From the IMG/VR virus record IMGVR_UViG_3300030007_000022, positions 1 through 22,893 of that record: a DNA stretch of 22,893 nucleotides. One strand, given 5' to 3'. The notes beneath the pieces were generated by a model. It searched no databases, was not told where the DNA came from, and saw only the letters and a list, made by a program, of their open reading frames with translations. Positions 1-7,375 of this stretch are shown piece after piece; position 1 is the stretch's first letter; every line of letters begins with the position of its first letter. The position numbers and the translations under genes were made by a program. Source of the DNA: a virus.

Positions 1-1424
1 CTGGCCACGCGCGCCCGCGCTTCTTCCTGGCTAATAACGCCAGCGCCGATCAAGACAGCATCAGTATCCGCGTCCTGCTTGCGAGCATTCGACAAATCAT
101 TCTCGCTTTGCGTATGAAGCGGCATCCAGCGAAAGCCTATACTCGGATCGATCTCGCCGTAGAGCGACAACTGAATCAGATTGATGATGCGCGAGACATG
201 CGGCGTATAGCCTTCCTGTTGCGCGCTACACCAGTCTTCAAACACGCGGATTTCGCCGTCGCTCGAGGCGTTCAGACCGCTCGGCGTGATGCCAGTCAGA
301 TAGACCAGTGGCGTGCCGGTGACGGACGCCATCTGCTCCTGGGCTTGCGCCTGAAGCTTGTCCAGGCTGCCGAGCGGCGCGGAAACGTTCTCGAAATCTT
401 CGGTTTCCTTGTCGATCCCCATCACGCCGTGGTTATCGCGACCACGGTTGAAGATCTGCAGGCGCCGATAGAATTCCTCAGCACCGCCCCCATTCAGGAT
501 GGAGCCCATGTTCGTCTTGAGTACCCACACCGTGAAGGCGTGGATGATGTCAGAGACGCTCTGGCGGGTTCTCAGCCAGTTATCGACGTATGGCTTCATC
601 ATCTGCGACAGGCTCAGGCCGCCGAACTGATAGGCAGGCTTGAGGATGTCTGGCACCTCGCGGCTGACAAAGGTCAGGAGCCGGCTCGAATGGATCGTGC
701 GGTTCATCACAAACCACGCTTGCGGCTTGTAGAACCATTGATCCAGCGGATTGGTCGAGTTGTAGATGTACGGATACACCCAGATTGGCTCGATGACCTT
801 CAGAGCCTTGATGCTGTTGAGTCCGACCTTTGATTTTTTCTCAGCGAGATCAGTCTTGAGTTCGGCTTCATCGTTGAAGTCGACCCCCGTATCGATATAG
901 ATGTGCGAGCGGCCGAACTGACCATCCTGCAGGATCGCCTCACGAAACTTGGCCTGAACGCCCAGGCGCTTCATCTCGGCATCGATAGCCTTGATCTTGT
1001 CCGCTTTACTCTTGTCCGCTTTACCATCGTCGCCTGTGGCCTGCAACTCAATCCACTTCCGCGTCATCTGCTTCGCGAAAATCTCGGACGGGCGACGATA
1101 CTCCGGCCGCTGCGTCAGTTCGGCGAGGTACGGGTACCCCATGAACTGGATGCCTTCATTGAAGACGGCATTGATCTGGGCGAAGTCTGCTACTGGCTGA
1201 AATGCGCTGTCCATTGCCACCTTGGCGCCTTTCGGCACTACGCCAGGCGCTGGCTCGGGCAACTTGTACGTCTCTACCGGCTTGCCATCAGGCAATTGCA
1301 TTGTCGCCAGCGCGCTGTATGACACCTTCATGGGAGGGCGCGAGTCCGCTGCAAGCGTGGCCACAGGTGCCGGAGCACGGGTCGCCATCTGCGCCTGCTT
1401 GCGTTGCCTGCGGGATTTTTGCAT
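1..1424 (-). CDS. Phage portal protein, DUF1073 family (3' part beyond the window)
   Basis: This frame stays open from an ATG at 1424 to the left edge (474 codons seen), so the C-terminus is missing. The portal forms the dodecameric ring at the capsid vertex through which DNA is packaged. I read the conserved N-terminal block around residues 91-127 (FMGYPYLAELTQRPEYRR, then a KQMTRKW element), the GQFGRSHIYID strand near 168-178, and a TGTPLVYLTGITPSGLNAS segment near 369-387, typical of DUF1073/anti-CBASS Acb1-family portal proteins. It starts 3 bp after the terL stop, as expected for a terminase-portal packaging module. There is no clear Shine-Dalgarno before Met1, and Met13 is an alternative start. 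Residues 136-145 encode an in-frame duplicated pentapeptide (KADKS/KADKI). Some proteins of this family carry a C-terminal Acb1 phosphodiesterase domain; whether this one does cannot be seen. Confidence 0.85.
   Translation of the reverse strand, partial: MQKSRRQRKQAQMATRAPAPVATLAADSRPPMKVSYSALATMQLPDGKPVETYKLPEPAPGVVPKGAKVAMDSAFQPVADFAQINAVFNEGIQFMGYPYLAELTQRPEYRRPSEIFAKQMTRKWIELQATGDDGKADKSKADKIKAIDAEMKRLGVQAKFREAILQDGQFGRSHIYIDTGVDFNDEAELKTDLAEKKSKVGLNSIKALKVIEPIWVYPYIYNSTNPLDQWFYKPQAWFVMNRTIHSSRLLTFVSREVPDILKPAYQFGGLSLSQMMKPYVDNWLRTRQSVSDIIHAFTVWVLKTNMGSILNGGGAEEFYRRLQIFNRGRDNHGVMGIDKETEDFENVSAPLGSLDKLQAQAQEQMASVTGTPLVYLTGITPSGLNASSDGEIRVFEDWCSAQQEGYTPHVSRIINLIQLSLYGEIDPSIGFRWMPLHTQSENDLSNARKQDADTDAVLIGAGVISQEEARARVA
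995..1024. repeat. Two perfect tandem copies of a 15-bp unit inside the portal gene
   Basis: The unit tcttgtccgctttac occurs twice with no gap (995-1009 and 1010-1024). It is in frame and yields a doubled lysine/aspartate-rich pentapeptide in the portal at about residues 136-145. It looks like recent slippage in a surface loop. Confidence 0.8.
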
Positions 1425-1427
1425 GGG

Positions 1428-2867
1428 TCAAATCTGGAGTAGGGCGGTGTCGGAGATGCGCATCGGTGCGCGACCAATCAAATGTGAGAACGCGCGCGAG
1501 AATCCGTCGACCTGATCGTCATGCACGCCATTCGGGAAAGTTCGAAGCTCTTCGAGGAATGCCCGATTCCATTCGCCGCGCAGCAACATAACGTTGCCGA
1601 CGTTCACCTGGGCCGCCGCAGGTTCAGCACGAGTCACCTTGTCGCCCGACTCCGGCGAACTGGTCACCATGTAGCCAACCAGCGAACGGGTCAGGTAAAG
1701 CACCTGGGTCTTGCCGGCTTGTCCTGGGTCTTGCGGAATGCTGATGCGAATAGCCTTCCCGTCGCGCGATGCGGTATTCAGGATGGCTGCATCCCGCTTG
1801 TCAGGTGTTTCCCGCACGCGGGTTGCGTCGCTGACGATGTACCGTCCATCAGCCAGGCGACCGACCCTGATACCGGCAGTCCAGTCGCCGTCAACCGTGC
1901 CAGCCAGATCCCAGCCACGGATCCAGTCGATGTAGCCGGCCGGGATAGCATCAACAACCGGCATCTGGTCGGGTTTGAACAGATTCCCTTCCGCCAATGT
2001 CGGCCGCTGCTGATACAGCGCCATCCAGTTCGCGCTATCCATGATCTTTTCCCGCTCGCGCAGGAAATCGATGGACTTGTGTTCTGGAAAGAGGGCTTCG
2101 CCGGCCTTGCGATTGGGTTCGTCGACCTCGGCGATCGCCGGGTAGCTCAGTACCTTGACTTCGGGATAGCGCTCTTTCAGGCGCCCGATTGGATCGTCAA
2201 TGTGCCAGCGCGTGAGAATCGCCAGCAACCCGGCTTCCTCGCTGAAGCGCGTAAAGAAGTCATCCGTGAACCAGTCCCATGCTGCATCGCGGATCAGTTC
2301 ACTGTTTGCATCCTGACGGCCGCGGATCGGGTCATCGATAACGCCAAGGTCAAGCGATTCGCCCGTGATCGAGCCGCGGACAGTCGTGTTACGGAAGAAA
2401 CCTTCCGTGCCGACGTACTCCAGAATCTCGCGGTTACGCAGATACTGGCCGCTCGGACCCATCGGGCCTGACTTGTTGATCCTAGTGTCAGGGAAGATTT
2501 CCTGATAGGCCTGCGAATCGTAAAGCCGCTGCAAACGCAGGTTGGCGCGGACGCCAAGACGCTCCGAGAACGACGTATAGATCGTCCGGAACTCAGGATG
2601 CTTGCCCGCCACCCATGAAATGAAGTCGATGATCTGCACCGACTTGCCATGCTGCGGGGGCGCCTGGATAACCAGCTTCGGACGCAAGCCAGCAATCAGG
2701 TCTTCATAAAACTGCTGAAGCTCAGTCGCAACCTCTTTCTGCCACCATCCCCATTTCATCTTGGGATTGATGGTCTGGCGGTAAGTCAGGAAGTCACTTC
2801 GGCACTTGCGAAACCTCGCTTCCTTCAGAAGAGCAAGCTTTTCATGGTTCGATCCCATATTTGGCAA
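1428..2867 (-). CDS. terL: Terminase large subunit (ATPase and nuclease)
   Basis: This is the motor that pumps DNA into the procapsid and cuts concatemers. All key elements are visible in the 479 residues. The Walker A-type loop is APPQHGKS (69-76). Walker B is LGVIDDP (174-180), with the acidic pair at 178-179. The coupling motif is ILTRWH (217-222). The RNase H-like nuclease contributes acidic residues in RGWDLAGT (Asp320), QDPGQAGK (Asp380) and GVHDDQVDGFS (Asp450/451/454). Length is normal for a full-length TerL. The chosen ATG overlaps the terS 3' end by 26 bp; a second ATG three codons in (2858) is an equally possible start. It lies between terS and the portal gene, the standard order. 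No catalytic residue is missing, so the enzyme should be active. Confidence 0.95.
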   Translation of the reverse strand: MPNMGSNHEKLALLKEARFRKCRSDFLTYRQTINPKMKWGWWQKEVATELQQFYEDLIAGLRPKLVIQAPPQHGKSVQIIDFISWVAGKHPEFRTIYTSFSERLGVRANLRLQRLYDSQAYQEIFPDTRINKSGPMGPSGQYLRNREILEYVGTEGFFRNTTVRGSITGESLDLGVIDDPIRGRQDANSELIRDAAWDWFTDDFFTRFSEEAGLLAILTRWHIDDPIGRLKERYPEVKVLSYPAIAEVDEPNRKAGEALFPEHKSIDFLREREKIMDSANWMALYQQRPTLAEGNLFKPDQMPVVDAIPAGYIDWIRGWDLAGTVDGDWTAGIRVGRLADGRYIVSDATRVRETPDKRDAAILNTASRDGKAIRISIPQDPGQAGKTQVLYLTRSLVGYMVTSSPESGDKVTRAEPAAAQVNVGNVMLLRGEWNRAFLEELRTFPNGVHDDQVDGFSRAFSHLIGRAPMRISDTALLQI

Positions 2868-3399
2868 GCTCAGCTTCCAATTCTTCTTCGGTTAGATCGC
2901 GCGGCTCCTTGTTCGCGGGATTCTCGTCTCCCTCAAATGGTCGATCCTTGTTGGCAGCCAGCAGATTGAGCGCGATCTTCCCAGACTCGTTTGCGAGCGA
3001 CGTGAGAGCAGCAATGCCGCGAAGGCTCTCCCCACTCGACAAGGGAGACGCGTCGTCGATCTTCTCTACCTCTGAATGAGCGAGTGCGCTCAACCGATGT
3101 GCGGTGGCCGCGCCATAGTTCGCCGCGCTTGCCAAATGGTCGCTGATCGACCGTAGCCGCGATGCGAGGTTTTGCGCGGTTATCTGCGCGGAAATCGGTA
3201 GTGCCTTCAAGGCACGCTCCGTCGCAACTATCTGATTTGCAACGGTTTTGATCTCCGATACCTGCGCGGAAACTTTCTCGCGGATAGATGATTCGGAGAT
3301 GCCGAACTCTTTCGCTATGGCTCGCCTTGACTCACCCTCAAGCAGGCGGTCTTTGACGCTCGCCCATTGCTCATCGGTGAGCTTTGATTTACGGCCCAT
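2842..3399 (-). CDS. terS: Terminase small subunit
   Basis: The 185-residue protein begins with a helix-turn-helix (about residues 7-45: LTDEQW...EGESRRAIAKEFGISESSIREKV) of the resolvase/homeodomain-like type used by small terminases to recognise pac or cos DNA. A long, mostly helical middle (about 46-150) is suited to ring oligomerisation. The C-terminus is acidic (EEELEAELAKYG) and could contact TerL. The identity rests on the HTH, the size and the position directly upstream of terL with an overlapping reading frame. The ATG is preceded by AAAGG at a normal distance. About 180 bp upstream holds no intact gene, so the packaging module may have its own transcription start or rely on read-through. 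Confidence 0.85.
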   Translation of the reverse strand: MGRKSKLTDEQWASVKDRLLEGESRRAIAKEFGISESSIREKVSAQVSEIKTVANQIVATERALKALPISAQITAQNLASRLRSISDHLASAANYGAATAHRLSALAHSEVEKIDDASPLSSGESLRGIAALTSLANESGKIALNLLAANKDRPFEGDENPANKEPRDLTEEELEAELAKYGIEP

Positions 3400-3499
3400 A
3401 CATCAACCTTTAGAGTAATTTTCACTTTCCCGCTTACGAGCCGTCGCCACTTTTCACTCACTCCTCACCATTCCAAAGTAAGGTGGCTTAAGCGGCCTC

Positions 3500-3607
3500 T
3501 CAGAACAACCGGCCAACGCTCGCCGCAAACTCAAGCGGGTCTTTGGCATTCTTGCGTAGATTGCAGGTCGGGCAGGCGATCACGCAGCTAGCGGCAATCG
3601 CTCCGCG
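3500..3607 (-). pseudogene. Remnant of an HNH endonuclease 3' end
   Basis: On the minus strand a 35-codon frame, opening just after a TGA, ends with CVIACPTCNLRKNAKDP and then LEFAASVGRLF before a stop. This is the typical tail of an HNH nuclease: the second CxxCN zinc/active-site knuckle, the arginine/lysine after it, and the following P-L-E-F. There is no start codon, no H-N half and no ribosome binding site. It overlaps, in another frame, the last codons of the intact HNH gene at 3580-4131. I read it as debris of a second HNH gene replaced or shortened by recombination. A frameshifted alternative C-terminus of the upstream gene is less likely, because that gene ends in its own family-typical way. 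Confidence 0.6.
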
Positions 3608-4131
3608 TCAGGCATGTCAGGCCACCAGCAATTCGATTTCGCTAGGTTCCATGTTCCCAAGGCAATATTGAGATTGTGCTGAGAATGGAATCCCTGCACC
3701 AACTCGTTTCGCAATGGGACGATGTGATCGACGTGGAATTTCACGCCCAACTCGTGCGAGAGGAAACTCGCGATCAGATAGTATTGCTGGATGGCCTTCT
3801 GGCCCGCCCACGCCGGTGTAGCCTTGAGCTTCGACGCGTGTCGATTCCTGACGTATGAAAGGTCTTTTGACGCGTTTTCCTTCTTCCACCGCGCATTCGA
3901 AGCGCGACGCTTCGCCTTGGTATCAGCGGTTCGAAGGGATTTCTTTTCTTTCTGATACGAGTGGTACGTATCCGGGTTCTTAGTCTGCCAAGCAAGCACC
4001 ATTACATCGTGGCATTTCTTGCAGTGCGGAAGAACCCCGTACTTTTTCGAGGCGTTCTTATAGAACTCGCTAAGCGACTTGACCAGCCCGCATTTCGTAC
4101 ACGGCTTTTCAGTAACCTTAGCAATTTCCAA
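3580..4131 (-). CDS. HNH endonuclease with N-terminal Cys4 zinc ribbon
   Basis: The 183-residue protein has an N-terminal zinc ribbon (C11xxC14 ... C37xxC40), a lysine/arginine-rich middle, and a C-terminal HNH-type core. That core contains HVDHIVPL (133-140), a histidine/asparagine pair in HSQHNLN (149-155), and a final NLAKSN...WPDMP that is usual for phage HNH proteins of this class. Such genes are often free-standing homing endonucleases; some next to terminase genes assist packaging. It sits just upstream of terS, so either role is possible. The start is most likely a TTG at 4131, since a GGGGG stretch lies about 8 bases before it and no ATG occurs before codon 44. A 42-bp gap separates it from the phosphoesterase gene. 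Confidence 0.85.
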   Translation of the reverse strand: MEIAKVTEKPCTKCGLVKSLSEFYKNASKKYGVLPHCKKCHDVMVLAWQTKNPDTYHSYQKEKKSLRTADTKAKRRASNARWKKENASKDLSYVRNRHASKLKATPAWAGQKAIQQYYLIASFLSHELGVKFHVDHIVPLRNELVQGFHSQHNLNIALGTWNLAKSNCWWPDMPDAERLPLAA

Positions 4132-4173
4132 AGACGGTGCCCCCTATCCAAGCGCAAATCAATTCTACAGCAA

Positions 4174-5340
4174 CTACGCAGCCTCTAGCATGCCGAGGTC
4201 CGCACGGTGTCTTTCGATCTCGCCATGCTCGCGGTGCAACACAATCAGCCGCATATCCCTGCCAGCGCGGTATCCCTGGCCAGCGTGCCACGCATCTCGA
4301 GCAGCAAGCGTCCGGAAATACTCGACGGTGCAGCCGCGGTACTCTTTGATATCCTGGTGGTGCACATGTCCCACAAACCACATGCGATGCTTCGTCGCAC
4401 CCCAGAGCTCAGGAACATCGGCCGCCATAATAGCCGGCATGTCCGGACCCTTGATCGTATCGCCATGCGTAGAGCCGATCAGATTCTTGTCGAACTGGAA
4501 ATACCACGCCACAGCCGGCGACAGGTCAACCTCGACGCGCGGCTCATCGTGGAAGTAGCACGAAATCATCATGGCCAGCGCATACGCCGAATGGCCGTCG
4601 TGATTGCCGCGGTTGATGCGGAGAATCACGCGCTTATGCTTCTCAAGCAGACGGCGGATGCAATGGAGCATCGCACGAAGGCCGACTTGCTGGACCTTTG
4701 CCCAGCGACCATCTACATCGAGTTTATGGCCAGACTGGCTTTCGTTGCGCTGATTGTCAGCGTGGAACATATCGCCGAGATTCAGGAGCAGGGCGCTTTC
4801 CGATGCTGGTGCGATTGCTACCAGGCGATCGATAGCGGCGCACATGAGGCGCTCAGCAATCTTGAGGTCGAAGTCTTCGCCGGCTTCAGCCCACCAGCTA
4901 TGGAGTCCGACGTGCGGATCACCTTGCGGGTACACACACAACAGGTCAGACAGGGTATGCGAGGGCGGCGGCGTAAGCGGCGCCAACCCCTTCACGCCCT
5001 CAGCAAGCGTTTCAGCGAACTCCCGAAGGATCGCTTCGTCTTGCGACTTATCCGCCTCGGTCTTCACCCACTGCATGGCGATCGAGCCGTCGCCCTTGAC
5101 GAGAGTCGACACGCCGCGCGAGCGAAAGCCCGGAGGACACGCGCGAGTCATATCGAACTCAGGCGCATACCCCATCTTCGCCGCCCGATTCTTCAGCGCC
5201 ATCATCGAATCGCCAACCGTCCCATGCGCGACGCCTAGAGCCTCTGCTGCTGCCCGTTGCGTGCCATGTTTCTCGATGGCGTTCAATACCTCTAGTTGAC
5301 GAGGTGTCGCCCATTCACGCAGCTTTGGGTCTACGCTCAT
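4174..5340 (-). CDS. Metallophosphoesterase with N-terminal helix-turn-helix
   Basis: The 388-residue protein joins two modules. Residues about 8-58 form a helix-turn-helix (TPRQLEVLNAIEKHGTQRAAAEALGVAHGTV) like those of sigma- or TerS-like DNA binders. Residues about 133-370 carry the calcineurin-like metal-binding set: GDPH (140-143), NLGDMFHAD (187-195), RGNHDGH (244-250), a histidine in STHGD (290-294), and GHVHH (324-328). All ligand positions for a two-metal centre appear present, so it should hydrolyse phosphoesters. The substrate cannot be told from sequence; nucleic acid ends or nucleotides are plausible given the DNA-binding head. It overlaps the upstream metallopeptidase gene by ATGA and lies four genes above the portal. 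Phages often carry this fusion near packaging genes, with no settled role that I know of. Confidence 0.85.
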   Translation of the reverse strand: MSVDPKLREWATPRQLEVLNAIEKHGTQRAAAEALGVAHGTVGDSMMALKNRAAKMGYAPEFDMTRACPPGFRSRGVSTLVKGDGSIAMQWVKTEADKSQDEAILREFAETLAEGVKGLAPLTPPPSHTLSDLLCVYPQGDPHVGLHSWWAEAGEDFDLKIAERLMCAAIDRLVAIAPASESALLLNLGDMFHADNQRNESQSGHKLDVDGRWAKVQQVGLRAMLHCIRRLLEKHKRVILRINRGNHDGHSAYALAMMISCYFHDEPRVEVDLSPAVAWYFQFDKNLIGSTHGDTIKGPDMPAIMAADVPELWGATKHRMWFVGHVHHQDIKEYRGCTVEYFRTLAARDAWHAGQGYRAGRDMRLIVLHREHGEIERHRADLGMLEAA

Positions 5341-5726
5341 GGTTGCCTTTTGGATTGGAATACTGGAAATATCTCTTTGAACAGCCAGCCCAGCAAATAT
5401 GCATAGGCCTCATTAGCAGCGCCTTCATCTTCAACCGGCACGCCAACGTCGCCCAGGATACGGAATGCCGCGTGAGCCAGTTCGTGGGCAAACGTGTCGA
5501 TCGTCCCGTCGAAGACCCCTACAACGTAGGTTCTCCCTTCCTCATTTAGATAACGGATCGACAGCCCCTTACAATTCTCGGTGTCCGGCTCGCCGTCATA
5601 TGCGAGAGCGATGGATGCCCACTCTTCGCGGGTCAGACACAACAACACCTTTCCGTTGTAAATCGGAATCTGGAAGAGCGGGATGTATGCGTACTCAACC
5701 GGCGCAGCTTTAGGTTTGCGCGGCAT
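5337..5726 (-). CDS. Putative small zinc metallopeptidase (HExxH protein)
   Basis: The 129-residue protein carries FAHELAHAAF (79-88), an HExxH zinc-binding motif. A downstream acidic stretch ends in DEGAANEAYAYLLGWLF (100-116), where a glutamate could be the third ligand. The arrangement resembles minigluzincin-type phage proteins. No signal peptide or membrane segment is visible, so it should act in the cytoplasm. The target is unknown. Its stop overlaps the next start (ATGA), coupling it to the HTH-phosphoesterase. A weak intrinsic terminator lies just upstream, separating it from the HNH-AP2 gene. It could be a structural fold with a decayed active site, but His81, Glu82 and His85 are all intact. 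Confidence 0.65.
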   Translation of the reverse strand: MPRKPKAAPVEYAYIPLFQIPIYNGKVLLCLTREEWASIALAYDGEPDTENCKGLSIRYLNEEGRTYVVGVFDGTIDTFAHELAHAAFRILGDVGVPVEDEGAANEAYAYLLGWLFKEIFPVFQSKRQP

Positions 5727-5740
5727 GACGCACCATCTAA

Positions 5741-5761
5741 TAAAAACGCCGCCTTAGCGGC
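5741..5761 (-). terminator. Weak intrinsic terminator after the HNH-AP2 gene
   Basis: Read on the minus strand: a GCCGC/GCGGC stem (5761-5757 with 5752-5748), loop TAAG, then a G and a run of five Ts. A second inverted repeat (ttctcgt...acgagaa, about 5763-5785) lies just before it. The stem is short (5 bp), so efficiency is uncertain. Confidence 0.5.
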
Positions 5762-5912
5762 AATTCTCGTCAGGGGAAACGAGAAGGAGGATTGGGCTGA
5801 AGACCGATCGTGCGTACGCATGGGCAAGTACCCCGCGATCGCGGCGCGCTACGCTTGATGAGCCTTCATTTGTGCGCCTCAAACCTCGGGCGCATAGATG
5901 AAGGTTCTGCCT

Positions 5913-6404
5913 CTATCTAACGAATGGCAGAAAATTTGTTCGGCCTTGCTCGCCATGAAATTTCATACTAGCGTGATCGTAGGCAAAGGCGGCCTCGGCC
6001 TCATTCTTGAAATACCCAAGATGGTGCTGGCGCCCGCTATGCCGGATATTGACCGCCCATTTCTTTTCGCGCGGGCGCCATTTGACACCCTTGAAGCGCG
6101 ATGTCGTGGCTCGATTCCGGATTTTCGACATGTTCCGGTTATTCAGCAGCGAATCGCCCAGTCGAAGATTTTTGCGGCGGCAATTGAGGCTGTCGCCGTC
6201 GTGGTGATCGACCATGACTCCTTTTGGAGCGTTTGTGATCATCCGGTGAAGATAAAATACTAGACCACGCCCATTCTTCTTCGTGGTCCACCGGATATAT
6301 ATCTTGCCTGGCGTTGGCTCCACTGCGCGCCATGTCCGGCCTACAAAAAGATGTGCATCTTCCTCGTCAACGTGGACGATATAGCCGTCTATCAAGAATT
6401 CCAT
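5913..6404 (-). CDS. HNH homing endonuclease with AP2 DNA-binding domain
   Basis: The 163-residue protein has the HNH_3 core around residues 51-92 (LHRMIT, then VDHHDGDSLNCRRKNLR) followed by an AP2 domain at about 102-157 (RFKGVKWRPREKKWAVNI ... HHLGYFKNEAEAAFAYDHA). This is the standard free-standing phage homing endonuclease design: the HNH cuts, the AP2 positions it on DNA. The frame also extends to a TTG at 6458, but the ATG at 6404 is preferred because GAGG lies just before it. The gene stands alone between two terminators (6497-6532 upstream, 5741-5761 downstream), consistent with an inserted selfish gene. All HNH residues look intact. Confidence 0.9.
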   Translation of the reverse strand: MEFLIDGYIVHVDEEDAHLFVGRTWRAVEPTPGKIYIRWTTKKNGRGLVFYLHRMITNAPKGVMVDHHDGDSLNCRRKNLRLGDSLLNNRNMSKIRNRATTSRFKGVKWRPREKKWAVNIRHSGRQHHLGYFKNEAEAAFAYDHASMKFHGEQGRTNFLPFVR

Positions 6405-6496
6405 GCTGCCTCGCTCAAGGCTGCTCGAAGAGGGTCGATACGGCAACCGCGCGAGCAACGCGGGCTTCGGATGCCTCCTAGCCGTATCGGAAAAGC

Positions 6497-6532
6497 AAAA
6501 AGCCCGCAGGCGCGATGCCTAGCGGGCTTTTT
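6497..6532. terminator. Strong bidirectional intrinsic terminator
   Basis: AAAAAGCCCGC ... GCGGGCTTTTT forms a near-perfect stem, with an inner AGGC/GCCT extension around a small loop, and T-runs on both strands. It ends minus-strand transcripts coming from the small genes at 6.6-7.4 kb and would also block plus-strand transcription. Confidence 0.9.
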
Positions 6533-6610
6533 ATATGGAAGGGCGTTCACGGCTGCCGCCCCTTGGGGTTGTGACGTATCACCGGCAGCAGTGAATAACC
6601 TCTTGCGAGA

Positions 6611-6703
6611 TCAATTTTCTTTACTTTCCACCCATTTGGCGCATAAAACTTTATGCCGCGGGGCTACAAACTGGTGCTCCACGCCGCCCGTATATGAATC
6701 CAC
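6611..6703 (-). CDS. Possible 30-residue peptide
   Basis: Directly below the 45-residue gene, in the same frame after its TAA, 40 codons stay open. A GTG at 6703 would give a basic, unrecognised 30-residue peptide (MDSYTGGVEHQFVAPRHKVL, then CAKWVESKEN). Only a weak TAGG precedes it. It lies upstream of the strong terminator in otherwise empty DNA (6459-6736). It may be a real small gene or chance; no family is recognised. Confidence 0.25.
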   Translation of the reverse strand: MDSYTGGVEHQFVAPRHKVLCAKWVESKEN

Positions 6704-6736
6704 CGAGCCTATCGGCTGGCGGCGGGAGCGGGGGAC

Positions 6737-6874
6737 TTAAGAGCCCAGTTCAGCGTCATCGCACCAAGTCTCCAGGAGCCAATCAGCCCACTGCGTGAGA
6801 GCTCGAGCGCAGAATAAATGCCATGTGCCACCCAGGAGGAAGCCTGCCGCGAATATGTCAGCGATTTCGTCCAT
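6737..6874 (-). CDS. Small hydrophobic protein, 45 residues
   Basis: The ATG shares one base with the upstream stop (TAATG) and is preceded by GAGG five bases away, so translational coupling is likely. The peptide (MDEIADIFAAGFLLGGTWHL, then FCARALTQWADWLLETWCDD) has a short hydrophobic segment at residues 7-20 and an amphipathic, tryptophan-rich second half. It may associate with the membrane. Family unknown; a lysis-related role cannot be argued from sequence. Confidence 0.6.
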   Translation of the reverse strand: MDEIADIFAAGFLLGGTWHLFCARALTQWADWLLETWCDDAELGS

Positions 6875-7092
6875 TAGTGCCTCGTGGAAAACAACGCCTC
6901 AGCCGCTTCATCCGGGCTTAGACCGGCCTGGTGATACCCACGCAGCCGTTGGCATGTCGCATCGCTTGGAGCCCAGCCACGCGTGATGTACTCAGCGCGA
7001 AAGGCGGCGTCGGCCGTGTCACGAGTCCATTCCCAAAGCATCGCCTGCTCACGGTCCGTCATATCGTCGTTAGCTATCAGACCGATGTGCAT
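6874..7092 (-). CDS. Hypothetical small phage protein, 72 residues
   Basis: The frame begins at an ATG (7092) that overlaps the previous gene by 16 bp; a TTG at 7137 and an ATG at 7062 are alternatives. The protein is mixed helical with conserved-looking turns (EWTRDTADAAFRAEYITRGWAP, then LSPDEAAEALF). It has no cysteine cluster, signal peptide or membrane helix. It is the middle gene of a three-gene run between two terminators. I recognise no family. Confidence 0.55.
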   Translation of the reverse strand: MHIGLIANDDMTDREQAMLWEWTRDTADAAFRAEYITRGWAPSDATCQRLRGYHQAGLSPDEAAEALFSTRH

Positions 7093-7364
7093 GGCAATTC
7101 GAATAGGGCTTCTGCGGCTTGTCGGGCGGCGCTCCAACGGGCTTTCTCTTGCGGCTTGCCAGAGAACAGGGATTCAATCGCCTGGAGAGCGGGGTTCGGC
7201 TCGTCCGGTGTGCGTCGGCCTGACTCGGATAGTGGACGGTTGCCCATTTCCAGCAGATCCCGTTTCGAAAGCCTTTTCCCTGACGCCTCGGCGCGATTGC
7301 GCTCAAGATTGGCCAAGGGATCGCCGCCGAACGAACTCGACTGGAGGGTAGCGGATCTGGCCAT
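7077..7364 (-). CDS. Hypothetical protein, 95 residues
   Basis: The ATG at 7364 lies only 11 bases past the terminator stem-loop, so the gene must be read through that terminator or from a promoter overlapping it. A longer frame back to a GTG at 7493 would run through the terminator and is less likely. The protein is polar and helical (LANLERNRAEASGKRLSKRDLLEMG and AIESLFSGKPQEKARW regions), with no recognisable domain. It has no Shine-Dalgarno, so the start is uncertain. It is followed by two overlapping small genes. Confidence 0.5.
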   Translation of the reverse strand: MARSATLQSSSFGGDPLANLERNRAEASGKRLSKRDLLEMGNRPLSESGRRTPDEPNPALQAIESLFSGKPQEKARWSAARQAAEALFELPCTSV

Positions 7365-7375
7365 GGCGCGGAAAT

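Noticed and set aside
108-833. Plus-strand open frame of 241 codons
   Set aside because: It lies antisense to the portal gene, whose sequence is clearly a conserved protein. The plus-strand frame has no recognisable domain and only mirrors its codon bias.
1521-2471. Plus-strand open frame of 316 codons
   Set aside because: Antisense to terL, which has all ATPase and nuclease motifs; the plus-strand product has no family features.
4207-5238. Plus-strand open frame of 343 codons
   Set aside because: Antisense shadow of the HTH-metallophosphoesterase with full metal-binding motifs on the other strand.
6405-6458. TTG-started N-terminal extension of the HNH-AP2 protein
   Set aside because: The ATG at 6404 has GAGG before it and begins at the domain-like sequence; the TTG has no well-spaced ribosome site.
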